A stretch of 53,689 bases of DNA from contig JAETSB010000019.1 in the NCBI GenBank assembly GCA_021769865.1, positions 1 to 53,689 on the forward strand. The letters run 5' to 3'. This document shows, piece by piece, positions 1-9,280 of this stretch. The notes beneath the pieces are model-generated. The model made no database searches and was not told the origin of the DNA. It worked only from the letters and a program-made list of their open reading frames with translations. Source of the stretch: Oscillospiraceae bacterium. Lineage in GTDB: Bacteria > Bacillota > Clostridia > Oscillospirales > Oscillospiraceae. A program made the position numbers and the translations under genes. The first letter of the stretch is position 1. Each line of letters begins with the position of its first letter.

Positions 1-94
1 AAGCGCTTTTTTCAAATCTTTTTAGATTTCTTTTCGCCTGGCTTTTCGTTCCGGGTCCCGTACCGGACAGCTTTGTTAGATTACCACGTTGCTT

Positions 95-116
95 CCGCTT
101 TGTCAAGCGGTTTTTT
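95..116 (+). terminator. intrinsic terminator of an upstream gene
   Basis: Inverted repeat CCGCTT-tgtc-AAGCGG followed directly by six T. It would end a transcript entering from the left; the gene it serves lies outside the window. Nothing else coding is seen in the first 327 bases. Confidence 0.55.
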
Positions 117-213
117 CAAATTTTTTCTCTTTTTGTAAAATGACGGGGAACGGGCCGAAATTTGGCCGGGCTTCTGGGCAATTTTAAAATCCTCCTGTGC
201 AAAACCGTCCGCC

Positions 214-224
214 TGTGCTATACT
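214..224 (+). promoter_or_regulatory. extended -10 promoter for the SMC-like ATPase gene
   Basis: TGC-TATACT is an extended -10 element with no good -35 at 17 bp. It lies about 100 bp before the TTG start at 328. The same TGC-TATACT box recurs upstream of proB. Confidence 0.45.
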
Positions 225-241
225 GTTTCTATGGTTTCCCG

Positions 242-266
242 CCTCCTTTATAAATATGTAAGGAGG
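242..266 (+). other. leader hairpin CCTCCTT/AAGGAGG
   Basis: A perfect 7-bp inverted repeat with an 11-base AT loop. The right arm is an ideal Shine-Dalgarno sequence, yet no start codon follows it closely. It sits in the 5' leader of the gene at 328, whose own ribosome site (AAAGGAG, 312-318) is separate. Confidence 0.4.
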
Positions 267-327
267 AGCCCGAACCTTTTCATTTTTAAATAGTAGAATT
301 CATTCTCAGATAAAGGAGCTGATCGCC

Positions 328-2577
328 TTGCTGATCCGCCGCATGACCGCCACCTTCGGCCGCCTCCGGGAGCAGACCTTGGAGCTTCGGGACGGCCTGA
401 ACATCCTCCAGGCCCCCAACGAGACGGGGAAGTCCACCTGGTGCGCCTTTCTCCTCTCCATGCTCTACGGCGTCAACACCAAGGAGCGGGACCGGGCCGG
501 CCTTCTCGCGGACAAGAACCGCTACGCCCCCTGGGACGGCGGGTCCATGTCCGGCCGCCTGGACTGCCGGGCCGGGGAGGACGCCTTGACCCTCTTCCGC
601 ACCACCCGCCGCCCGACGGCCCCCATGGGAGACTTCCAAGCTCTCTACACCGGCACCGCCGACCCGGTTCCCGGCCTTACCGGGGCCAACTGCGGGGAGA
701 CTCTTCTTGGCGTCAGCCGGGAGGTCTATGCCCGCAGCGCCTTCATCCGCCAGGGCGGCGTGGCCGTCACCCAGGACCCGGGGCTGGAGCGGCGCATTGC
801 CGCCCTGGTCACCTCCGGTGAGGAGGACACCTCTTATACGGAGGCGGTGGAGGCCCTGAAAAAGCAGCTGAACCGCCGCCGCCACAACAGGACCGGCCAG
901 CTCCCCGCCCTGGAGGCGGAACTCCAGGAGACGGAGGCCCAGCTGGCCTCCCAGGCGGAGCTGGCCCGCCAGCGGGAGAGCCTGCTGGCCCGCTCGGCGG
1001 AGCTGGAGGCCAGGGAGGCCGCCCTGCGGGAGGAGCTGGCGGTCCTGGACCGCTGGGAGCTCCACCGGAAGCGGCAGGACCTGCAAAAAGTAGAGGACGC
1101 CGCCCTCCAGGCGGAGGAAACCGCCGCCGCCCTCCGCCGCCGCCTGGAGGAGGAGCATGTCCCCGAGAACGACGTGACGGGCCGCCTCCGGGGGGCCATC
1201 GTGAACCTGAATACCGTCCGCAAAAGCGCCGAGAAGGCCCAGGGGGAGTACCAAACCGCCAAAGACGCCCTGGCCCGGGCAGAGGAGGCCCTCGCCGCCA
1301 GCCCCTTCGCCGGGCAGACGGCGGAGGAGGGCCGGCGCGCCGCCGCCGACCCCCTGCCCCATGTCAAGCGCCCCCTGCTGCCCCTGCTGCTGACGGCCCT
1401 GGCCTGCCTCTGCGTTTCCCTGGGGGCTGGCTACGGCGTGTACTTCTATTGTCATAATCTTTACGCCGGCCTGGGGACCGCCGCCGGACTGCTGGCGCTG
1501 ACGGCCGTCCTCACCCTGTTCCTCTGGAAGCGCGCGGGGAAGCAGGCCAGGACCACCATCCTCACCGCCCGCTACGGCACCGCCGACCCGGCGGAGATCG
1601 CCGCCCTGGGGGAGGCCTATGGAACGCTGCTGGCGGACCGGGACGCCGCCAAGGCGGAGGCCGCCGCCAAGTCCGCCGCCGCCCAGGGCCTCTGGCAGTC
1701 CGTGGACGTGAACGCCGACGGCATCCTGGAGGAGGTCCGCCGCTTCGCCCCCGCCGCCTACGACATCCCCAGCGCCGACGCGGCCCTCCGGGCCAGCGCC
1801 CTGCTCCGCAAGGAGCTGGCGGAGGCGGAGAAGGCCGCCCACGAGGCCCGCCTCCGGGCGGACTTCCAGACCGAACAGGCCCCCCGGCCGGAGGCTCCGG
1901 ACGCCCCGCCCCTTCTCCCGCCGGAGCGGGACCGGGAGGCCGTCGCGGAGGACCTGGAGACCCTCCGAACGGACCTGTCCGCCCTCCGCTCCAGCCTGGA
2001 CCGCATCGCCGGGCGGCTCCACGCCGCCGGGGACCCCCTGGCCCTCCGGGCCGCCGCCGAGCGGCTCACCGACGAGATCGCCGGTCTGGAGGGGGAGTAC
2101 GCCGCCATCGAGCTGGCTATGTCCACCCTGGCCCGCGCCAACACCCAGCTCCAGGGCCGCTTCTCCCCCGCCCTGGGCCAGCGCGCCGCCGAGATCTTCG
2201 ACGGTCTCACCGGCGGGGCCTACGGCGGCGTGATTTTGGACAAGACCCTCCGGGTCTCGGCGGAGCCCGCGGGCACCGGCGTGCCCCGGGACGTGGGCTA
2301 TCTCTCCGCCGGGGCGGCGGACCAGCTGTACCTTGCCGTGCGCCTGGCGGTCTGCGATTTGGTCCTGCCCCCTGAAAACGCCGTCCCCATCGTCCTGGAC
2401 GACGCCCTGGCAAGCTTTGACGACGCCCGCTGCGCCGCCGCCCTGGACTTCCTGCGGAAGGAGGCGGAGACGCGCCAGATCCTGCTCTTCACCTGCCACA
2501 GCCGGGAGGCGGCCCATTTCCGGAACGATCCCGCCGTCTCCATCCAGGTCTTGACGGCCCCGGGAGAGAGGGTATAG
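328..2577 (+). CDS. SMC/Rad50-like ATPase (YhaN-like) with central membrane segments
   Basis: 749 aa. An N-terminal half ATPase domain carries a Walker A motif (APNETGKS, residues 29-36). Long Glu/Arg/Ala-rich coiled-coil stretches follow, interrupted near residues 348-400 by two hydrophobic helices. The C-terminal half has an LSAGAADQLYLA signature and a Walker B-like PIVLDDALASFD (about 687-698), then a conserved His (FTCHS). This is the layout of Rad50/SbcC-like YhaN proteins, thought to act on DNA ends, often beside an exonuclease subunit; none is visible, though one could lie upstream. The TTG start is set by AAAGGAG nine bases before it. The family is clear; the exact role is inferred. 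Confidence 0.85.
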   Translation: MLIRRMTATFGRLREQTLELRDGLNILQAPNETGKSTWCAFLLSMLYGVNTKERDRAGLLADKNRYAPWDGGSMSGRLDCRAGEDALTLFRTTRRPTAPMGDFQALYTGTADPVPGLTGANCGETLLGVSREVYARSAFIRQGGVAVTQDPGLERRIAALVTSGEEDTSYTEAVEALKKQLNRRRHNRTGQLPALEAELQETEAQLASQAELARQRESLLARSAELEAREAALREELAVLDRWELHRKRQDLQKVEDAALQAEETAAALRRRLEEEHVPENDVTGRLRGAIVNLNTVRKSAEKAQGEYQTAKDALARAEEALAASPFAGQTAEEGRRAAADPLPHVKRPLLPLLLTALACLCVSLGAGYGVYFYCHNLYAGLGTAAGLLALTAVLTLFLWKRAGKQARTTILTARYGTADPAEIAALGEAYGTLLADRDAAKAEAAAKSAAAQGLWQSVDVNADGILEEVRRFAPAAYDIPSADAALRASALLRKELAEAEKAAHEARLRADFQTEQAPRPEAPDAPPLLPPERDREAVAEDLETLRTDLSALRSSLDRIAGRLHAAGDPLALRAAAERLTDEIAGLEGEYAAIELAMSTLARANTQLQGRFSPALGQRAAEIFDGLTGGAYGGVILDKTLRVSAEPAGTGVPRDVGYLSAGAADQLYLAVRLAVCDLVLPPENAVPIVLDDALASFDDARCAAALDFLRKEAETRQILLFTCHSREAAHFRNDPAVSIQVLTAPGERV

Positions 2578-2620
2578 AATACACTCGTCTACTATTTCAT
2601 AAAAGAGGAGATTATTCACC

Positions 2621-3442
2621 ATGAGCGAATGCACCCACGACTGCTCCACCTGCGGCGAGTCCTGCGCGGACCGCCAGGAGCCCCAGTCCCTTCTGAAAGA
2701 GCTGAACCCCAACGCCCGGGTGGGCAAGGTCTTCGGCGTCGTCTCCGGCAAGGGCGGCGTCGGCAAGTCCATGGTCACCAGCCAGCTGGCGGTGACCATG
2801 CGCCGCCGGGGCCACAGCGTCGGCGTCCTGGACGCGGACGTCACCGGCCCCTCCATCCCCAAGGCCTTCGGCGTCCACGGCCAGGCCGTGGGCGGCGAGG
2901 AGGGCATCTATCCCATGGAGTCCCGCACCGGCGTCCAGATGATGAGCACGAACCTGCTCCTGCCCAATGAGACGGACCCGGTGATCTGGCGGGGCCCGGT
3001 CATCTCCGGCGTGGTCCAGCAGTTTTGGACGGACGTCCTCTGGAACTGCGATTATCTCTTTGTCGACATGCCCCCGGGCACCGGGGACGTGTCCCTCTCC
3101 GTCTTCCAGTCCATCCCCCTGGACGGCATCCTGGTGGTGGCCTCCCCCCAGGAGCTGGTGAGCATGGTGGTGGAGAAGGCCGTCAAGATGGCGGAGATGA
3201 TGGAGGTCCCCATCCTGGGCCTCATTGAGAACATGAGCTATGTCCTCTGCCCCGACTGCGGGAAGAAGCTCCGCCTTTTCGGCGAGGGCAAGACCGCCGA
3301 AGCGGCGGAGCGCCATCAGCTGCCCCTGCTTGCCGAAATGCCCATCGACCCGGCCCTGGCGGCCCTGGCGGACTCGGGGAGCATTGAGGACTTCCAGGGC
3401 GGCTGGCTGGACGCCGCCGCGGATCTGCTGGAAAAGAAGTGA
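2621..3442 (+). CDS. mrp: Mrp/NBP35-family Fe-S cluster carrier ATPase
   Basis: 273 aa. It has a deviant Walker A GKGGVGKS (about 44-51), the DADVTGPSIP switch region, FVDMPPGTGDVSLS and the late C-P-D-C pair (about 210-213) that binds the bridging [4Fe-4S] cluster in the ApbC/Mrp family. The N-terminus has an extra Cys-rich stretch (CTHDCSTCGESC), as in Nbp35-like members. The family assembles and transfers Fe-S clusters in the cytoplasm. It follows the SMC-like gene by 43 bp with its own GAGGAG site, and a strong terminator follows. Confidence 0.93.
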   Translation: MSECTHDCSTCGESCADRQEPQSLLKELNPNARVGKVFGVVSGKGGVGKSMVTSQLAVTMRRRGHSVGVLDADVTGPSIPKAFGVHGQAVGGEEGIYPMESRTGVQMMSTNLLLPNETDPVIWRGPVISGVVQQFWTDVLWNCDYLFVDMPPGTGDVSLSVFQSIPLDGILVVASPQELVSMVVEKAVKMAEMMEVPILGLIENMSYVLCPDCGKKLRLFGEGKTAEAAERHQLPLLAEMPIDPALAALADSGSIEDFQGGWLDAAADLLEKK

Positions 3443-3448
3443 ATTCAA

Positions 3449-3492
3449 GCCGCGCTCTGTTCCCGGAAACCGGGGCGGGGCGCGGCCTTTTT
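3449..3492 (+). terminator. intrinsic terminator after mrp
   Basis: GCCGCGC...CCCGG-aaa-CCGGG...GCGCGGC stem, then CTTTTT. It separates mrp from xpt, which has its own promoter. Confidence 0.75.
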
Positions 3493-3551
3493 CCCAAAAA
3501 TATGTACTGACCGCACAAGGACCCGCGCCCTGATTTTGTGGGGAACGGCAA

Positions 3552-3580
3552 TTGAAAAACCCGCCGGGATTCGACATAAT
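3552..3580 (+). promoter_or_regulatory. sigma-A promoter for xpt
   Basis: TTGAAA, 17-bp spacer, CATAAT. The remaining leader to the xpt ATG is only about 30 nt, too short for a purine riboswitch aptamer, and none is seen. Confidence 0.55.
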
Positions 3581-3618
3581 AATAAGGGTAACAATTTGAT
3601 CATAAGGAGGAACGCGCT

Positions 3619-4194
3619 ATGCAGGAGCTGAAAGACCGCATCGTCAAGGAGGGCAAGGTCCTCCCCGGGAATATCATCAAGGTGGACGGGTTCCTGAACC
3701 ACCGCATCGACACGGAGCTGATGGAGCACATCGCCGAGGAGTTCGGCCGCCACTTTGATATGAACGCCGTGGACGTGGTCCTCACCGCCGAGGCCAGCGG
3801 CATCGCCCTGGCCGCCGTGGTGGCCCGCCATTTCGGCAAGCCCATGATCTTCGCCAAGAAGGCCAAGAGCGACAACATCGAGGGCGGCCTGTATCAAAGC
3901 GACATTTTCTCTTATACTTACAAAAAGAAGGTCACCCTCCTGGTCAGCAAGGAGTGGCTCCACGCCGGGGACCGGGTCCTGGTGGTGGACGACTTCATGG
4001 CCAACGGCGAGGCCATGCGGGGCCTGTGCGACATCGTGGAGAAGGCCGGGGCCAAGCTGGTAGGCATCGGCTGCGCCGTGGAGAAGGGCTTCCAGGGCGG
4101 CGGCGACCGCCTCCGGGAGGCCGGGGTCAACCTCCACTCTCTCGCCATTATTGAATCCGCCGAACCCGGCAACATCGTCTTCCGGGAGGCGTAA
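3619..4194 (+). CDS. xpt: xanthine phosphoribosyltransferase
   Basis: 191 aa, the usual length for Xpt. It transfers the phosphoribosyl group of PRPP to xanthine to make XMP in purine salvage, in the cytoplasm. The PRPP-binding motif VLVVDDFMANGEA lies near residues 120-132, and the family blocks LTAEASGIALA and FAKKAKS are intact. The start is fixed by AAGGAGG seven bases upstream. GuaA, which turns XMP into GMP, is encoded one gene further on, so the two could form a salvage route to GMP. Unlike many Bacillota xpt genes, it has no visible guanine riboswitch. Confidence 0.95.
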   Translation: MQELKDRIVKEGKVLPGNIIKVDGFLNHRIDTELMEHIAEEFGRHFDMNAVDVVLTAEASGIALAAVVARHFGKPMIFAKKAKSDNIEGGLYQSDIFSYTYKKKVTLLVSKEWLHAGDRVLVVDDFMANGEAMRGLCDIVEKAGAKLVGIGCAVEKGFQGGGDRLREAGVNLHSLAIIESAEPGNIVFREA

Positions 4195-4253
4195 GGTTCC
4201 CTATTCCGCGAAACCTCCCCGCCCTTTTTCCCGTATATTAAGGAGACACTCCC

Positions 4254-5174
4254 ATGAAACGGACGCTGATTGCCCTGGCGCTTTTCACGGCCCTGCCCCT
4301 CTGCGTCTGTCTGGCGGCTTCAACGGCCCCCGAGGCCCCGGCTCCAACCGCAACGGAGGCCGGCCCCTGCCGCCCCTGCGCCGAGGAGGAGACCGCCGTC
4401 CCCCTGCCGGAAACCGAAAGCATATGCCTTACCCGCTGCGATGGGGAGGTCCTGTCGGAGATCCTGCTGTTTCATGACGAGCTTCGAAGCTTCCGGGAGG
4501 CCCTGCCGGAGATCCGGGGCCATCAGCAGGAGGGCTGGTCCCCTCCCGAAGACCCCTGGCCCGTCTACGCCCTTTCTGTCACCGGTCCGGAATTTGACTA
4601 CCAAGCCGTCTGTTGCGGCGGCGTCTGGCTGGACAATCTGGGAAATACCCTGATCGCCGGGCCCGACCCCGCCCCCCTCTGGGAGCGGTTCGGCCGGACG
4701 GCCCGGGAGGGTGCCGCCCCCGGCGTCTTTCCTGCCCAGCGGGAGCTGTCCCTGGCGGGCGGCGGCTGGGACGCCCGGTTTCTGGTCCCCGCCCCCGTCC
4801 AGGAGGCGGACGGGGAAATTCCCATGGTCCTGACGGCGGAGGATAAAACCCTTTCCTGGCAAGTTGAAAATCCCACCGGGCAGGCCCTGACTTGCGGGGG
4901 CTCCGCCGCCACCCTGGAGGTACGCCTGGGAACCATGTGGTACGGCGTTCCCGCCCTCTCCGGCGCTCACTATGGCTATACAATGGAGGGCGTCCAAATC
5001 CTGCCGGGAGGCGTCCACTCCGGGGACCTCTGGTGGGAACCCTACGGCTCTCTTCCCAATGGGACTTACCGGGTCCGCCTCTCCTGTTTCCTGGAATCCC
5101 CTTCCCCCCGCATCGCCGCCGCGCCCTTCCGTCTTCAAAACGGCGTCCCCGTCCCTCTGAGCAATCAAATCTGA
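4254..5174 (+). CDS. exported protein with C-terminal bacterial Ig-like domain
   Basis: 306 aa. A hydrophobic signal sequence (about 1-21) ends at LCVCLAAS; a Cys there could be lipidated, but the lipobox is poor. A Pro/Ala-rich linker with four Cys follows. Residues about 195-280 (SWQVENPTG..., [13 protein letters not shown], ending [12 protein letters not shown]) match the pattern I know from Bacillota Ig-like domains of the Big_14 type. The middle region is unrecognised. It lies between xpt and guaA on the same strand, 59 bp and 22 bp away, so it is probably co-transcribed with guaA. Function unknown; an envelope role is inferred. Confidence 0.7.
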   Translation: MKRTLIALALFTALPLCVCLAASTAPEAPAPTATEAGPCRPCAEEETAVPLPETESICLTRCDGEVLSEILLFHDELRSFREALPEIRGHQQEGWSPPEDPWPVYALSVTGPEFDYQAVCCGGVWLDNLGNTLIAGPDPAPLWERFGRTAREGAAPGVFPAQRELSLAGGGWDARFLVPAPVQEADGEIPMVLTAEDKTLSWQVENPTGQALTCGGSAATLEVRLGTMWYGVPALSGAHYGYTMEGVQILPGGVHSGDLWWEPYGSLPNGTYRVRLSCFLESPSPRIAAAPFRLQNGVPVPLSNQI

Positions 5175-5196
5175 CAAAAGAACCGAGGAATCGCTT

Positions 5197-6738
5197 ATGT
5201 CCCACCAAACCGTCATCGTCCTGGACTTCGGCGGCCAGTACAACCAGCTCATCGCCCGCCGGGTCCGGGAGCAGGGGGTCTACTGCGAAGTGAAGCCCTA
5301 TACCACTCCCATTGCAGACCTGAAGTCCCTGGACCCCATCGGCGTCATCTTCACCGGCGGCCCCGGCAGCGTCTACGATTCCGCCGCCCCCCACGCGGAC
5401 CCGGAGCTCTTCCGCTTGGGCGTGCCCATCCTGGGTATCTGCTACGGCTGCCAGCTCCTGGCCCACCACCTGGGGGGCCGGGTCACGCCCGCCCAGGACG
5501 ATTCCGCCCGGGAGTACGGCAAGACCGAGACCTCCTTCGACACGGACTGCAGGCTCTTCCGGGGTCTCCCCGCCCAGAGCGTCACCTGGATGAGCCACGG
5601 GGACTACATGGAGAAGGTCCCCGACGGCTTCAAGCTCTGCGCCCGCAGCGCCGCCTGCCCCAATGTGGCCATCTGCGACGAGGCCCGGGGCTTCTACGGC
5701 GTGCAGTTCCACCCGGAGGTGAACCACACCGAGCAGGGCGCCGCCATGCTTCGGAACTTCCTCTACGAGGTCTGCGGCGCGAACGGCGACTGGACCATGG
5801 GGGACTACAAGGAGACCGCCGTCCGCCGCCTCCGGGAGAAGATCGGGGACGGCAAAGTCCTTCTGGCCCTCAGCGGCGGGGTGGACAGCTCCGTGGCCGC
5901 CGCTTTGCTTGCCGAGGCCGTGGGGCGGCAGCTCACCTGCGTCTTCGTGGACCACGGCCTCCTGCGCCTGAACGAGGGGGACGAGGTGGAGGCCGCCTTC
6001 TCCAAATGGGACTTTCCATTCATCCGGGCCAACGCGGAGGACCGCTTCCTAGCGAAGCTGGCCGGCGTCACGGACCCGGAGTCCAAGCGAAAGCTCATCG
6101 GCGAGGAGTTCATCCACGTCTTTGAGGCGGAGGCCAGGAAGATCGGCCGGGTGGACTACCTGGCCCAGGGAACCATTTACCCCGACGTCATCGAGTCCGG
6201 GACGGGGGACGCCGCCGTCATCAAGAGCCACCACAACGTGGGCGGCCTTCCGGACTATGTGGACTTCAAGGAGATCGTCGAGCCCCTGCGGATGCTGTTC
6301 AAGGACGAGGTGCGGCGCTTAGGCCGGGAGCTGGGCCTGCCGGAATACCTGGTGAGCCGTCAGCCCTTCCCGGGGCCGGGTCTTGCCATCCGCTGCATCG
6401 GCGAGGTGACCAGGGACAAGCTGGACATGCTCCGCCGGGCGGACTTCATCTTCCGGGAGGAGATCGACCGGGCGGGCCTGACAGGGACCATGGACCAGTA
6501 CTTCGCCGTGCTGACGAACCTCCGCAGCGTGGGGGTCATGGGGGACGGCCGGACCTACGACTACGCCCTGGCCCTGAGGAGCGTCACCACCAGCGATTTC
6601 ATGACGGCGGACTGGACCCGGATTCCCTATGAGGTCCTGGACCGCGTCAGCGTCCGGGTGGTAAACGAGGTGCCCCATATCAACCGGGTACTCTACGACA
6701 TCACCTCCAAGCCCCCGGCCACCATCGAATACGAATAA
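5197..6738 (+). CDS. guaA: GMP synthase (glutamine-hydrolysing)
   Basis: 513 aa, full length. The N-terminal class I glutamine amidotransferase domain has GGPGSVYD, the nucleophile Cys82 in GICYGCQ and the His of QFHPEV. The ATP-pyrophosphatase domain has the P-loop LSGGVDSS, and the C-terminal dimerisation domain ends in the family signature KPPATIEYE. It converts XMP to GMP with ATP and glutamine. The ATG follows GAGGAATCGCTT. The next gene begins 14 bp after the stop. Confidence 0.98.
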   Translation: MSHQTVIVLDFGGQYNQLIARRVREQGVYCEVKPYTTPIADLKSLDPIGVIFTGGPGSVYDSAAPHADPELFRLGVPILGICYGCQLLAHHLGGRVTPAQDDSAREYGKTETSFDTDCRLFRGLPAQSVTWMSHGDYMEKVPDGFKLCARSAACPNVAICDEARGFYGVQFHPEVNHTEQGAAMLRNFLYEVCGANGDWTMGDYKETAVRRLREKIGDGKVLLALSGGVDSSVAAALLAEAVGRQLTCVFVDHGLLRLNEGDEVEAAFSKWDFPFIRANAEDRFLAKLAGVTDPESKRKLIGEEFIHVFEAEARKIGRVDYLAQGTIYPDVIESGTGDAAVIKSHHNVGGLPDYVDFKEIVEPLRMLFKDEVRRLGRELGLPEYLVSRQPFPGPGLAIRCIGEVTRDKLDMLRRADFIFREEIDRAGLTGTMDQYFAVLTNLRSVGVMGDGRTYDYALALRSVTTSDFMTADWTRIPYEVLDRVSVRVVNEVPHINRVLYDITSKPPATIEYE

Positions 6739-6752
6739 CAGGAGGTACCCCC

Positions 6753-7625
6753 ATGAACATCCCCCTCTCCAACGCCTCCCTGACCGCCGCTGTCCGCACC
6801 CGGGGCGGCGAGCTGGTCTCCCTCAGGGACCAAGCGGGCGCCGAATACATCTGGCAGGGTGATCCCGCCTTCTGGTCCGGCCAAAACCCCATCCTCTTCC
6901 CCATTGTCGGCAGCCTGAGGGACGGCAAGGTGGGCATCAACGGCCGTACTTATGAAATGGGCCGTCACGGCTTTGCCCGGCAAAGCGAATTCACCCTCAC
7001 GGACCAGGCGTCGGACTTCGCCGTCCTGGAACTCCGGGAGAGCCCGGAAACCCTGTCCCGTTTTCCCTTTCCCTTCACTCTCCGGGTCCGGCACCAGCTT
7101 CTGGAGAACGGCTTTTCCACCGCCTTTTCCGTGGAAAACCCCGGCGAGACGCCCCTGCCCTTCTGCATCGGTGCTCATACCGCCATCCGCTGTCCCCTCC
7201 TTCCGGGTGAACGGTTCGAGGATTATGAGCTGGTCTTCGACCAGCCCGAGGACGCGGACTCCCTGCTCTTAAACGCCCAGGGCCTGATCCGGGGCGGCGG
7301 GAAGGAGCCCATGCTCCACAGCGGCAAGGTCACCCTGGACTACGAGGTCTTCCGCCGCCTGGACACCATCATTTTTCAAGGTCTCCGCTCCCAGCGCGTC
7401 TCCCTGCGGCACAAGGATACAGGCCGGGGCGTGTCCCTGGACTTCCGGGAATTTCCCATGATTGCCTTCTGGACGAAGTCCGGCGCGCCCTTCCTGTGCA
7501 TGGAGCCCTGGCACGGCTGTGCCGCCTATACCGGTGAATCCGGCCGCTTCCAGGACAAGCCCCACGTCATCACCCTGGCCCCCGGCGGGCGGAAGGAGCT
7601 CACCTACACCTTCACGCTTCTTTAA
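6753..7625 (+). CDS. aldose 1-epimerase family protein (LacX/YeaD-like)
   Basis: 290 aa beta-sandwich mutarotase-type protein. It has the early block GGELVSL...YIWQGD, a conserved His in MGRHGFARQSEF (about 70-80) and a late EPWHGCAAYTGE that carries the likely catalytic Glu. The family interconverts alpha and beta anomers of sugars or sugar phosphates; the substrate cannot be told from sequence. It sits 14 bp behind guaA with CAGGAGG as ribosome site, and a strong terminator closes the operon. Confidence 0.85.
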   Translation: MNIPLSNASLTAAVRTRGGELVSLRDQAGAEYIWQGDPAFWSGQNPILFPIVGSLRDGKVGINGRTYEMGRHGFARQSEFTLTDQASDFAVLELRESPETLSRFPFPFTLRVRHQLLENGFSTAFSVENPGETPLPFCIGAHTAIRCPLLPGERFEDYELVFDQPEDADSLLLNAQGLIRGGGKEPMLHSGKVTLDYEVFRRLDTIIFQGLRSQRVSLRHKDTGRGVSLDFREFPMIAFWTKSGAPFLCMEPWHGCAAYTGESGRFQDKPHVITLAPGGRKELTYTFTLL

Positions 7626-7637
7626 AACACAGTGGAA

Positions 7638-7671
7638 GAAGCTCTTCGGCGCTGCCGGAGGGCTTCTTTTT
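7638..7671 (+). terminator. intrinsic terminator of the guaA operon
   Basis: 13-bp nearly perfect stem GAAGCTCTTCGGC / GCCGGAGGGCTTC followed by TTTTTA. It lies between convergent operons. Confidence 0.85.
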
Positions 7672-7675
7672 ATCC

Positions 7676-9280
7676 TTAGGGGTCTTTCACCCGAATCGCC
7701 ATATAGTAGTATTCCTGTTCCAAATCCAGGTCTACCGCCGTAATCCCCTTCTCCAGGTCGAACCCAAAGTTCTGCTGTGTTACTTCCACGTTCTCCGCAT
7801 GGTCCAAAACGGCCCGCTGGGAGGTGAACGTCAGCCCGGAGCCCAGCCGGGTCGCCAGGTCGTAGCCCTGGAGTCCCACGTTCTCCGTTTCAGAACAGCC
7901 GTAATCGAAGCTGGGCAGCTTCCAGCACGCACAGCGCACCTCCGCGCTCCCCCCGGCGGGCACCACCACCGGGAAACTCAGGTAAATCACCCGCTCCTGG
8001 CTCAGGACATCGCCCAGCACATCGTCCAAACGTCCCTCGATGTAGTGGTCGACAGGCGCGCCGGGGCACAGGCTGTACTGGTATAGCAGCTCACCCGCCG
8101 TCCGCCGGAACAGCGCGGAGGAGAGCACGTCGAAGGACTCTCCCAGTCCCAAAGCCCACTCGTCCACGTACATCTCCTTGAAATGCGGACAAAGCCGGTC
8201 CAGCACCGCGTCCAGGGTGGTTTCGCTCCGGGTGACCGTGCAGGACACGCCGTCAATTTCCTCCCCCCGGTCACAGCCGCCGTCCTGATAGCCCTGGAGC
8301 GTGTACGCTCCGATGTCTTCCCCCAGCACCACCAGCAGCTTCAAATCCGAGCTCCTCCGCACCCCGTCGGGCACAAAATAGCTGTAACAAAAAGCAGTCC
8401 CGTCCCGGCCGCAGCCCTCGATGCCGTAGGTGAAGATTCTCGTCTTCTCCGGGTCGATCCGGAAGGAGATGCTCTGGGTGGCGGCGGGCCACTTCTCATG
8501 GGGCGCTGCGAAATCCGAGAATTCGTACACGGTCACCGGCAGATCCAGCGCCGGGGCCTCCCCCAGGGCCCAATCCCGGTACCGGCCGTCCTCCAGCATG
8601 AGCTTGTACTCCTCCCAGCTGTCCAGCCGCTCCAGGTCCGCCGTGTAATACGGGACGTTCAGCCCGGAGGCGCTTTGATACCCGCCGGAGCCGGACCCCG
8701 GGTACAGCGCCGTCTCCGCCGCTTCGCCGTCCACCGTCACTTCCGGCAGCCCCGTCACGCTTAAATCGTAGAAGCTCCCGGCAAAGGGATACAAGGCCGT
8801 CACGGTGACGTCCTCCCCGGTGGAATTGCGCAGGACATAGGCGTCCGTCACGGCCGCCCCCCACTGGCGGGGCTCCCCGTCGGAATAGGCCCCCGGGGCG
8901 AAGTCCCAGGTGACGGTCCGCTCCGCCGTCAGGCCCGCCGCCGTTTCCGCGGTGGTCAGGGGCATCACCGGCCCGGCGTAGGACATAAAAGTGATTCCCT
9001 CTTCCACGCCGCTTCCGCCGCTCCCGCCAGGGTCCAGGGGCGTCGCCGTACCGGCGGAATCGCCGCCGGAGGAGCCGCTGTCCGCGCCGCCGGGCATGCC
9101 GCCTCCATAGCCCCCAAAGCCGCCGGTCACCAGCCAGCCGAAGCCAATCGCCAGCGCCAGGCAGGCCGCCAGCGCGCCCCAGCGCCTCCAGGGGACCGCC
9201 CGCCGCCGGGTTTCCAGGGCCTCTTCCACCAGGGCCGGGTCCACCAGGCCCAGCGCCCGGAACAGCCGTTCCGCTCTCAT
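7676..9280 (-). CDS. single-span membrane protein, probable ECF sigma partner (anti-sigma-like)
   Basis: 534 aa. A short cytoplasmic N-terminus (about 1-33, rich in Arg and Glu) precedes one membrane helix (about 34-52). A Gly/Ser-rich linker and a large extracytoplasmic domain of more than 430 residues follow. Its start overlaps the sigma-factor stop by 4 bp (ATGA), so translation is coupled. This gene order and topology are typical of anti-sigma factors that hold an ECF sigma at the membrane and sense an outside signal. The outer domain is not a family I recognise, and no zinc-binding HxxxCxxC anti-sigma motif is seen, so the regulatory role is inferred. Confidence 0.65.
   Translation of the reverse strand: MRAERLFRALGLVDPALVEEALETRRRAVPWRRWGALAACLALAIGFGWLVTGGFGGYGGGMPGGADSGSSGGDSAGTATPLDPGGSGGSGVEEGITFMSYAGPVMPLTTAETAAGLTAERTVTWDFAPGAYSDGEPRQWGAAVTDAYVLRNSTGEDVTVTALYPFAGSFYDLSVTGLPEVTVDGEAAETALYPGSGSGGYQSASGLNVPYYTADLERLDSWEEYKLMLEDGRYRDWALGEAPALDLPVTVYEFSDFAAPHEKWPAATQSISFRIDPEKTRIFTYGIEGCGRDGTAFCYSYFVPDGVRRSSDLKLLVVLGEDIGAYTLQGYQDGGCDRGEEIDGVSCTVTRSETTLDAVLDRLCPHFKEMYVDEWALGLGESFDVLSSALFRRTAGELLYQYSLCPGAPVDHYIEGRLDDVLGDVLSQERVIYLSFPVVVPAGGSAEVRCACWKLPSFDYGCSETENVGLQGYDLATRLGSGLTFTSQRAVLDHAENVEVTQQNFGFDLEKGITAVDLDLEQEYYYMAIRVKDP

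Noticed and set aside
286..2907. Very long open frame antisense to the SMC-like ATPase and mrp
   Set aside because: Gly/Arg/Pro-rich, low-complexity translation without domains, produced by GC-biased third codon positions of the real plus-strand genes.
3493..3618. Purine riboswitch before xpt
   Set aside because: After the TTGAAA-CATAAT promoter only about 30 nt remain, too short for the aptamer.
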